From Branchiostoma floridae (taxonomy: Eukaryota > Chordata > Leptocardii > Amphioxiformes > Branchiostomatidae), in assembly GCF_000003815.2 (NCBI RefSeq), contig NC_049979.1:30071768-30135767 (forward strand): a stretch of 64,000 nucleotides of DNA, given 5' to 3'. The position numbers and the translations under genes were made by a program. Shown in pieces: positions 47,771-57,400 of this stretch (position 1 is the stretch's first letter; every line of letters starts with the position of its first letter). The notes beneath the pieces were generated by a model. It was not told where the DNA came from. It saw only the letters and a list, made by a program, of their open reading frames with translations, and searched no databases.

Positions 47771-48159
47771 ACTAAATATGGAGTCTCCGGAGGATGTCAA
47801 CCGTAAAATTTACTTGCTTTGGCCTTACTTGGAAGCAATGTTTGCTACATATTCGAGAGTATGTGCATTTTTGCTCGTATAATTCCGCTCTGTTTATGTT
47901 CGCAAGCCACTGCCCTCCGCCTTTCTTCCGACAGCACTCTCGCTTTTCCCCTTGATTTTCAATTATTTGGGGAATTCTGGAATAAAGCTATATTCTGTGA
48001 CTCGTTAGGAATTGTGACCTCAGCCATATATACCACACAAACGACTGCCATTTTACTTTTTAGCGTTTAAATAAAAGATAAATAAAATACCTTCCACCCT
48101 GAACGAGCGCACAACTGAAGAGACAGATCGAATGTCAAAACATATCATTCAACATGGCC
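47771..48159. other. Unassigned DNA
   Basis: No recognised repeat. The plus-strand frame at 47819-48070 has no features that support coding. Confidence 0.35.
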
Positions 48160-48453
48160 GCCGTTCCGGTCGAACGTCATTGTGACGTCATGTAAAAACG
48201 TTCTATTGGAAAAACAGGTCGTAACAAACATTATCTTATCTTTATCTGCACTTTTTGTTACATTTGTGTAGCATAGCTTGTTGAAGTTTTCTGGGAATAC
48301 CTATTTCTACTGGTTCCAGCCAATGCAGGTAATATGATGACGCCATCATTATATCATATTACGGCATGATAGCGTCAAATTTCTTAAGATGTATTGATAT
48401 TATCTCAACATTATTTTTTTAAATTTCCAAACGCACGGTCTGAATATGGTTAA
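48160..48453. mobile_element. Family E right-end fragment E4
   Basis: AACATGGCCGCCG and GTGACGTCATGT, then CGTAACAAACATTATC, match E2 (about 29440-29560). The right end GGTCTGAATATGGTTAA finishes at 48453. Confidence 0.72.
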
Positions 48454-49160
48454 AGGCCGACTTCAGACCTGTTTCATGTAAAAAAGAATATAATTGTGAT
48501 AACATAGCATGTGGTGTGGTGACAAATTTTATCATATTTTTGTTGATATTCCTAATACTTACTTTCAATGAATTTGTGTAATCATTGTCAATACTAGATG
48601 CAGTTTAAGTTTATGTCTTCCTTTCCTTCCACTTATGTAAGCCACAACATATTGCCAATCACTGCCATCTTGCTGTCGCCGAATCACGGAAACAAGGGCC
48701 ACATTCTCATCTGGAGACAGCGGACCAGTTTTCTGTAAAAAAAAACTGTAACGTTGACTGCTGTTAAAATGTCTTGGGGCCTCCTACTTTTGGCCCTGAC
48801 TGGGTTTACCGGCTGAGGTTGTTGAACTAAAAATACAGGCGTTGATGTTCTGTTGTTTTGACCCATCACCTTTATTTATTTTTTTTTTTTGCATAGTGGC
48901 TCATTGCTTTCAGCTCTTGGCTTTCAGAAGTGCACGGTTTTGTTTACAATGACGACCGTTGGCAGGAAGAGAAGAGCTGCGTTTGTGACGGTTTTGCTGA
49001 TTTCCATAACGGTATGATTTATTCTTGGCGTCGCCATCGCTATTCATTATACGCTTCCCCAGTAAAAAAAAGTCTTCATGTGTCGTTTTATGGCCGGTGA
49101 AGACCAGATAACCAGCTCTTTCTGTGCTGTGCTCTTTGAGAGCATACTCAGAAGACAAGC
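48454..49160. other. Unassigned DNA, possible minus-strand exon
   Basis: 48563-48732 on the minus strand is bounded by a T-rich acceptor ending ACAG and a consensus donor GTAAGT. One frame reads LSPDENVALVSVIRRQQDGS but stops a few codons before the donor. No protein family is recognised. The remaining sequence shows nothing I can name. Confidence 0.25.
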
Positions 49161-49164
49161 ATTA

Positions 49165-49660
49165 ATGAATGAAGACATTTATTGCACATTTTGCCCCAAT
49201 GGGCAAAGTGCATGGCACATTGGAACAATTACAAACATGTAAAATGGTAACAAACATACATATGTACATATATATGTACGTCTAATCTATTCTAGTACAT
49301 TCGAATCTGTCTAGCTTCTTGTGAATTGCATTAATATAGCTACCTGCATGATTGGTAAGAGTTGGTTTTTCAAAGCTGTAAGGGATATACATTTCTGTTC
49401 CTTGTGAAATTTCTGGTTATGAGGTATAGAAATTTAAACTTACATAACATATAGTGGAGTCGAATGCTTTTATCTCTACCATACAAAGAAAAACCTATAA
49501 TAAAATGTACTCCATCCTCTAATTGAATCTGAACCACAAAATTGACAGATTCTTCGTTCTGAAGGAGTGTGGTGAAGTCTTTCTGATTACATTAGTAATT
49601 GGTGAAATAATTTTTCGTTTTATCACGGTAGATTTGTCACGTACGCTTGGAATCTTAATT
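49165..49660 (-). pseudogene. LINE 3' end relic, minus strand
   Basis: Read on the minus strand, 49520-49560 encodes RRICQFCGSDSI and then, after a frameshift, EDGVHFIIGFSLYGRDKSIR. This is the Cys-rich C-terminal pattern of many LINE reverse transcriptases (normally CxxC, EDE.HF, CPLY). It ends in CAATAAATGTCTTCATTCAT at about 49160-49182, a typical LINE tail. Stops and shifts make it non-functional. Confidence 0.6.
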
Positions 49661-49661
49661 T

Positions 49662-49855
49662 TTAACCCTATCCAGACTTGGGGGTAGGGGGCTAAAACTG
49701 CCGGCGCCAAGTTTTGCGTCGTATAGCTCCCAAACGGCTTGTACTAGAACAACCAAACTTGTTGAGTTTTCATAATGTGCAAAAATAGAGTAAGTGTATG
49801 ACTTTTGGTGTTGCCATTGCAACAGCTTTACAAAAATAACTAATTCTAGCTTAGC
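49662..49855. mobile_element. Family D left-end fragment D7, inverted type
   Basis: It starts TTAACCCTATCCAGACTTGG, followed by CGGCTTGTACTAGAACAACC and GTTGCCATTGCAACAGC (about 49810). It is cut off at about the internal TTAA position. Confidence 0.75.
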
Positions 49856-51133
49856 TAAGCGACTGTACAGTTTTGGTAAAATTGTGCCCAATACCAGCCA
49901 CACAAGCAGTTTTGGCACCGCTTTTTTTTTACGTTGGCCGACTTTCAACTCCTTATACTTCAGTGGCCAAATTCTCCCATCCCGAGATAAGATAGCCTTC
50001 ATTTTTTTGTATCTCCAAATGTAAGATAATCACTTGATTCCGTTGTTAGACTTATCCCGGTCGACTACCGTTAGCGAGAAAGTGGCCCTTTTATGGGGCG
50101 GCTTGGATTTAGAAAATAAAATTATTGAAAAGACAAATGAGGTAACTATGCAAAAAGTCAGGTGCATTTGGATCCCCGAAAAATATCAGGAAACATCACT
50201 CGCTTCTGGAATTGAATGCCCATTTAAAGAAAAAATATTGTGTCTCCAGAATAGCGTTTTGCTAGTTTTTTTTTAATATTTGATATATGTGCAAGTAGCT
50301 GTTAATAGTCACAAATTGAATTGATTTAAGAATTAGATCGTATCAGGATATTTCCACAGGTGAGTCCCTTTCCCCTGTCAAATGTGATTTAAAATAAATA
50401 GGTACATACATTACAGGATATTTTAATCTTGGAAACTGCAGTTTAACACCGTATAGTTATATGCTCATATAGTAATATGATTCATTACATCCGAGAAGAA
50501 GGTTCTACTTTGATCGAGGCATTGACGTGTTGTCGGGGTGGGGGCATATTGCTCAACATTCTTTTGGTTGATACATATGACTTATGGTATGCGGGTGGTT
50601 ATGGTAGTAAAACACTGTTTTCGAACTACGGAGATTTTCATAGTAAAGGACCACAAGGTGACTGACATCGATGAAAATATAGTAGAATTTAGCTATCAAT
50701 CTAGACAAACTAATATGTTGACGTCGAGGGTATAACCTAGAAATAGCTGAAAGCCCCCTAAAATTGGTTTTGAAGAATAAAATACACCCTCTTCAAAATG
50801 GGATCATGCGGGGCCATGCGGAACTGCAGCTGACTCACCTAGGTTATCAGCTCTAAAGGTCACGCGTGTTGATTCACGGGATGGGCAAACATCATGATCT
50901 TATGTATACGACCTGAAAGTCGACCTATTATATCATCGTATGACAAAGTTCATGCCTCGTTGCCTTTCACGTTAGAGTGTTTACGGACGCTTCCATATTT
51001 CCGGCGGCTCATGGAACATTTTAGTGCTACTCTCCTACGATCATTGAGATACTGAGTTCTGCCGCCCTTTAAGATGCCGGTGAACAGACATGGTGATTTT
51101 GGGACCCTACTAGTATTTTTGGGTACTGCAGCA
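49856..51133. other. Unassigned 1.3-kb stretch
   Basis: I see no satellite, transposon terminus or recognisable protein. Frames at 50034-50276 and 50477-50665 are short and unremarkable. Confidence 0.35.
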
Positions 51134-51640
51134 TTAAAAGGACATAATGTAGAAATTTGGCACCAAATTTTCAAATGTTCTGAACTTTAAAATCTCGAGT
51201 CAGATTGACATTAGTAACTTATTTCCAACTTATCCTGCGTCATTTTTTCACATTTAACAACGCCAAAGTAAGCCGCGAACAAATTCACTTACTTCCGGTT
51301 AGCTTACCGGAAGTAAGCCGGCCGTAAATTTCCGAATCAACCCTTGAGATCGCAGATCTTCGGAGCTTAGCGGGGACTTTCAACAAACTTCAGCAACGAT
51401 TGGAGCGAACCACAGTACGCGTTCTAAAGCGCATCTTGGTTCGTCGGAGAGTTGAATAAAATGGCGGACAACTCAAGCGTCGGAGGGAAGTGCGCATATT
51501 TCAAGACATCCTCACGGCTCAACAAAGTCGTATCCATACGTTGTAAATATTGCTGTACAGTGTAATATGGTAGACTCAACTCATAATGTAGAAAAGTGAC
51601 CAAAAACAGTGTCTTTATTTTTTACATTATGTCCCTTTAA
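51134..51640. mobile_element. Family H TTAA element
   Basis: It is bounded by TTAAAAGGACATAATGTAG (51134) and TACATTATGTCCCTTTAA (51640): TTAA around 14-bp inverted repeats with one mismatch. It is about 0.5 kb with a GC-rich middle. It contains a perfect 12-bp inverted repeat, CTTACTTCCGGT / ACCGGAAGTAAG, at 51288-51317, and AAAATGGCGGACAAC near 51460. Its right TTAA is shared with B4. Confidence 0.72.
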
Positions 51641-52550
51641 CCGAAAACCCCCCGTATAGACGTAAAATAATGTCTGCCGTTATGACATTTCTGATTGAAA
51701 ACAAATTTCTTCCTATGAGTTTGTTTGTACAAATGTCTTAAAACTTCTCATACGTTTCACAGAGATTTTCTCATTGTTGATTAAGTTATCATAGACAGTT
51801 TATGTTTGGTCCAGTGGGTTCAAAACTGACCCAAGCATTTTTTTACCCACGCCTACACTACTTATTGTATAATCACACAATTTTTAGAGAATGATGTACA
51901 TGTGCAACGAAATTATTGTAACAACTTTGGTGTCATTATCATGTTATATGACGACGTTCTGACGTCATTTAGCTTGAATTGGCCGCCATCTTGGATGTTG
52001 ACTGATGCCGTCATCAAATTAGCATAAATTGTGAGTGTTGAATCATGAAATTTACGTTGATTTTTATAAGATGTCATGAACAAGTGTATTTTGCCAAGAA
52101 AACCTTAAACCTTAAAAATTGCATAATGAATATGCCTGTCAGAATTCCGTTGCCATGGCAACTTGAAAAATGATTAACTTATTTTTTAACTTAAATTGGT
52201 TGCTATCAACGTTTTCTCAAAACAGCCAAGTCTGGTGACCCTAGCATAAGCTATTCATGGGCTATGTGACTTGAAGTTGGTGCAGGCATAAAAATACCTT
52301 ACCCGGTCTGAATAGCGTAAGTGCAAAATGTGGTCCACATGATCTTATATTATTATAGATTATTAATAAGCTAGAATTATTTTCACCTTATCATATCAAA
52401 CTGCCCCACATAGATTAATGAAGTTATACATATATACAAATCACAAAAATTGTCACAAAAAAACTGTATTTGTACAAAACGTTATGGGGTCAGTTTTGAC
52501 CCCATACGGTGATCTACGTCACCAATAAGGTACGGTGGTTTGAGGGTTAA
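51637..52550. mobile_element. Family B element B4
   Basis: The right end GGTGGTTTGAGGGTTAA is intact. The left end is mutated (TTAACCGAAAACCCCCCG) and lacks the first palindrome. It has GTTGCCATGGCAAC at 52149-52162, CTGACGTCATTTAGC near 51959 and GGCCGCCATCTTGGATG near 51980. Confidence 0.85.
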
Positions 52551-52581
52551 AGCATGACGCCCCATTCAAAAAATACTGTAG

Positions 52582-53562
52582 TTAACCCTCAAACCACCGT
52601 ATGGGGTCAAAACTGACCCCAGGCGTATATCGATGTGTGCCATCATGGCATTTGTGGTCGAAAACAAATTTCCTCCCATGAGTTTGTTTGTATATATGTC
52701 CTATAACTTCTTATAGGTTTTTAACGAGATTGGCTCATTATTGATTAAGTTATCTTAGAAAGTTTATGTATGGTCCAGTGGGGTCAAAACTGACCCCAGT
52801 ATTTTTTTAAACAAACTTTTCCGACCTACACCTAAACTACTTATCTTAGAATCACGAAATTTTTAGAGAATGATGTACATGTAAGCCAAAATTATTGTAA
52901 CAGCTTTTGTGCCAATATCATGTTATATGACGACATTATGACGTCATTTAGGTAATCTCGGCCGCCATCTTGGATTTTGCCTGATGACGTCATTAAATTA
53001 GCATAAATCATGAATATTGAGGTATGAAATTTACGTTGAATTTCATAAGATGTGATAAACAACTGATATCTGCTAAGAAAACCTTAAAACTTAAATGTTT
53101 AATACAAAATTAGAAAACTTAATAATAATAATAATAAGTAATAGATATGTCTGTCAGAATTTCGTTGCCATGGCAACATGAAAAATGATGAACATACTTT
53201 GTTCACTGAAAATTTTTGCTTTCAACATTTTCTAAAAAGTTACCAAGTTTGGTGGCCCTAGCATGAGCCATTCAGACGTTATACGGCTTTGAAGTTGTCA
53301 TCAAAAATCTCCTTCCCGGTCTGAATAGCATTGGTGCAAAATGTGTTCATCATGATCTTTTGCATAAATTATGATGATGAGCTAGAAATATTCTCACCTA
53401 ATCATGTCAGACTGTTCCACATAGATTAGTGAAACTAAACATATATAAAAATCACAAAAAGTGTCACACAAAAAACTGTATTTGTACAAAATGTTTTGGG
53501 GTCAGTTTTGACCCCATACGGTAATCTACGTCGCAAAAAAGCTACGGTGGTTTGAGGGTTAA
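52582..53562. mobile_element. Family B element B5, complete
   Basis: This is the best-preserved B copy (981 bp): TTAACCCTCAAACCACCG to CGGTGGTTTGAGGGTTAA. All three palindromes are present (52603-52620, 52780-52797, 53498-53515). The cassette is intact: GTTGCCATGGCAAC at 53164-53177, GCCGCCATCTTGGATT near 52971, GATGACGTCATTAAATTAGC near 52983. It lies 31 bp from B4 in the same orientation. Confidence 0.93.
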
Positions 53563-53801
53563 GTCTATAGTTAACCGGTCTGCCTTCCGATACCAAAATA
53601 CTTAATTTGGGGCAGTTGGGTGATTTCAACAGTAATTACTGTTACTTTGTTGCTATATTTACTCGTATGTATATAAAATGACCGATATGTCTTCTAATGG
53701 CGCGGATTGCGTCATTCGTCTTACTGGACAATGGCTGTGCATGATGAATATTTTTATACCCGAAAATAACCTTATCAGGTTGGTAGATCATAGGACATAA
53801 G

Positions 53802-54035
53802 AGTTTTCTTTTACACAACCAGTTTTTTCCTCACATGCTGACGTTTCGATGTCTACGGGACTTCTTCCTCACAACTTCTAACTGTAATTCTACTTCTCGC
53901 CGCTATATTTAGCCGATGTAGGTGGCGTTTTTGTTGCGTAACTATTACAAACGTGGCTGAGTTTGTACACCCCCTAACCCTCTGGGTGATCGAAACGTCA
54001 GTATGCGAGAAAAACTGTTAGTGTAAAAGAAAACT
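53802..54035. repeat. Inverted repeat, possible Penelope-like element ends
   Basis: The arms 53802-53850 and 53989-54035 are imperfect reverse complements sharing TTTTCTTTTACAC and TGACGTTTCGAT. On the minus strand the left arm reads GAGGAAGAAGTCCCGTAGAC followed by ATCGAAACGTCAGC. This resembles the decayed hammerhead-type GA...CGAAACGTC pattern found at the ends of Penelope-like retroelements. The call is tentative; the arms themselves are clear. Confidence 0.55.
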
Positions 54036-54099
54036 TTTTTCTCCTGATGTCATACAGACTTGGACGTTTCACTATCGACGACTCCTGAGCTGGATGCAG

Positions 54100-54483
54100 G
54101 ACGCTACCGACCATCAGGATGTTACAAAGCCGGCATTTCGTATTGTCCTCCCTAAATCCAAGTTTAATTCTGTCCTCACTGAACAAACAGTGAAAACATG
54201 TCTCCCCAAGAAGCCTTTTATCGACCGTACCACACACCCAAACAACACAAAAGCCGTCGTATTGAACAGGAAAGCACTGTATCACCGAGGTGACGTCTTA
54301 ACCGCGAGTGTGGTGGCAAGAGACAAGAAAGGAAGGCCGAAGACATACGGAGGGGACTTTTTCCGTGCCAGGCTGGTCAGCAGTGACCGTTCGCTACAGA
54401 CCAGCAGTGCCGGCCATGTCACGGACCACTGTAACGGCACCTACACCGTGGAGTTCCCGCTCTACTGGGTAGGAAGAGTCTCG
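54100..54483 (+). CDS. NXPE gene, first recognised coding exon
   Basis: It encodes the start of the neurexophilin-like domain. The left boundary is uncertain: ATG at 54094 and the AG at 54098-54099 (TGCAG) are both possible. The AG is preferred because the family normally begins with a leader, although its pyrimidine tract is weak. The donor is TCG-GTAAGT, phase 0. Confidence 0.75.
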
Positions 54484-57400
54484 GTAAGTACTTTAAATAT
54501 AATACAAGCTTTACACCCTAAATGTCTTACACAGGTATCTACACCCATCCACCGAAGACGTGTGTGTAGAAATACGTATGACAAACGTTACGCTTAGTCC
54601 ATATTTTGTGTTTATATTTTCTATTTCAATGTAAAATTTTATGTCTTCTTTTTTGGTTGCTCAAGAACTAGCTTCCTCTAAATAACGTTAACTCATTGAC
54701 TTTTATTGCCACCTGTGTCAGATAAAGATCCAGCTTGTCCATGTAAGCGAGGCAGTGGCGGTTCTACAGCGAGTGCGGGAAATTCCAAACAAAAGAGTTT
54801 TCTACTGCACTTTCTATGATTCAAAAACGAATACTTCCGAAACACAACGATGCTACAGCTCTACCAACGCTAATATACCGCACCATCAACTGTGTGATTT
54901 TTCCAAACAAGAGGCGAAGGCAACCTGGATTTGCCAGAAACCGGAAAAAAACCCGTGTTCTACCCTTGGGCAGTGCAAGTTTGACGCGGATCAGAGCTAC
55001 AAAAGGGCTGAGGATCTGCTGTCTAAAAAGGAAAACACACTTTTTAAAAAGTAAGTTACACAAAACATGTTTAATAGGAACAACAACATAGAAGCTGATG
55101 CAGCTATTGGCATTTTAACGCGAATAGTAGCTCCAGAGTTTTGGGATCGACCCAATTTATCTTTACAACATGTGTATACCTAACGGAAGGGAAGATACAT
55201 TAAAAAGGCCACATTTTGTAGAAACACGGAATGTTTTCCCTCTACGTTACAAGAAATGTTTTGTTTTGTCTTGTTTAATAACAGTTTACTTAACCCTATC
55301 AAGACTAGGCTTTTGGTCATTCCTGGCCTGGTGCCCCCCACCCCCTCGTAATTTCGAAACGACTTACTGTACGATCCAGACATTTGCAGAGGTAATATGC
55401 TCGTCAAGTTTCGTCAACTTCTAAAATCATTATGATGTAAGATGACGTAATTGTAAGATATCTTGGATTTTGACCAATTACGTCATCTCATTAGCATAAT
55501 TTATGAATATTCAATTATAAATGTCACACAAATATGTTAGATACTAAAGATATCTGAAATGAAGTATGAGAAAATCTTAAAATACATAATATCTGGATTA
55601 CTGATTTTTTTTTTAAATATGGCTTTTAGAAACCCGTTAGCAACACTAAAAAAAACTTATTCTATTGCCAACAATTAATATACAGAGGACATGAAAATAA
55701 TAATAAAACATATGGATAAAAATTGTAACCTCGTGCAAAACATAAAACATGTTTTGTGAAAAAATTGGGCACACATTGAAATATACACGCAATTGGTCAT
55801 GTCAAAATCACTTAACCCTATCCAGATGGGGGGGAGTAAAGGTGCCTGCGCCAACTTTGACCTCCTATAGCTCCCAAACGGCTTGTGCTAGAACATCCAA
55901 ACTTGGTAAGTTTCCATTATATATTGTTGGCAACAATGTTGAAAAAATAAATTGTTTTTAATAGTTTTTAATAGTTTTTTTATGTTGCCATGGCAACGGG
56001 TTTCTGAAATGCAAATTTTACAAAAATAACTAATTTTGCTTTAAACAATGGGATCTTGAGATTTTCTTGCTAAACTGCACTTCTTTTCATATATCTTTAA
56101 TAGCTAACACATCTTAGTTGACCATTTATAATTCAATATTCATAAATTGTGCTAATGAGATGACGTAATTGGTCAAAATAAAAGATTGCCGACAATATCA
56201 TGATAAAATGTATAACAAGCTTATTTTCAATCAGACTTCCTTACTACTTGGTATTTTCTTACAGAAAACATTCATGTGAACGCTTTTAATCAATTTTCAT
56301 GGGGTTTTAGCGTTATATGTTAAAAAATGTATCTTGAAAAAGATTTGAGGTTGATAATCCAAGATGGCGGATAGCTAAAATGCAGATGACGTCATTCTAT
56401 GACGTCATTTGCGTCGGCTATTGACAACAAAAGTCTTATAACACTTAGATATTAATAATATTGAGTGAGATATTTCGGTATTATGGGAATTCGCCGTTTT
56501 ATCCAAAAATATCAATTAATGACATCATAATTACGTCATATTACGTCATAATGATATAAAATTTCAGTAATTATAAACCTCGATGAGCACACTACCCTGC
56601 AAATTTGGTGATCGTGCAGTAAGCCGTCTTGAAAATACGAAGGGGGGGGGGGGGTTGAATGAGCCTCAAAAGCCCAGTCTGGATAGGGTTAAATCAGTTC
56701 CTTTTTGTGCGTTTTTGTGACATAAGATGTAATATGGCTATCTGTCAGAGCCACATGCTGAAGTACGCAAACATAGACAAATTACAGCATTGATACTGCT
56801 ATAACACTATATCAACTTGGATTTACTTGTCTTTTTTTCTGATTGGCTGAAGGAAGAAGAAGCCATAAAAACAATGTTTTCTCCTTTAGGAAAATATTTT
56901 AAAAAAACACGCACAACGAACCCATTGGTAGGAAGATCAACATGACTATCAACGCGTGCCAGAATATATAAAGCCGAATACCAAAAGTGTTTAAAATCAC
57001 GTGTTTCACCTAATTCTGAAGCAGTTTCTTTCCCTCCATGTCTTTTCAATGTAGACATCAATTCTGTATAAGGGAGTGTATAGATATCGTATCACCAGAT
57101 AATATATGGTTGGCACATAGAAAAAGCACCATCCAATGCCACTTTACATGGTTTATTACTCAACACACAGACCATATCTTGAAACAGAACTTGAACTAGT
57201 CACCAAGAAGCCCATTCGCGTACTTGAGAAGGAACTACCGGTAATTCAGCACCTGCCACCATGTACAGGGAATACATCTTCATTCGAATACTGGTCAGGC
57301 AACGTCTCGAAATCGTCAGCCTGCAATGTCCGAGTCTTCACGAGAGAAAACACCCGGCGGTGTCTGGCTAACAAGACCATATACCTTCATGGTACGTACC

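Noticed and set aside
48910-49158. Minus-strand 82-codon frame as a gene
   Set aside because: No motif, signal or splice context was found, and it adjoins a LINE tail.
54821-55063. Minus-strand frame over NXPE exon 2
   Set aside because: It is antisense to a well-supported exon and lacks any family resemblance.
55170-55424. Alternative NXPE exon after exon 2
   Set aside because: The frame runs into the end of a family D element at 55292 and no splice site links it to exon 3 in frame.
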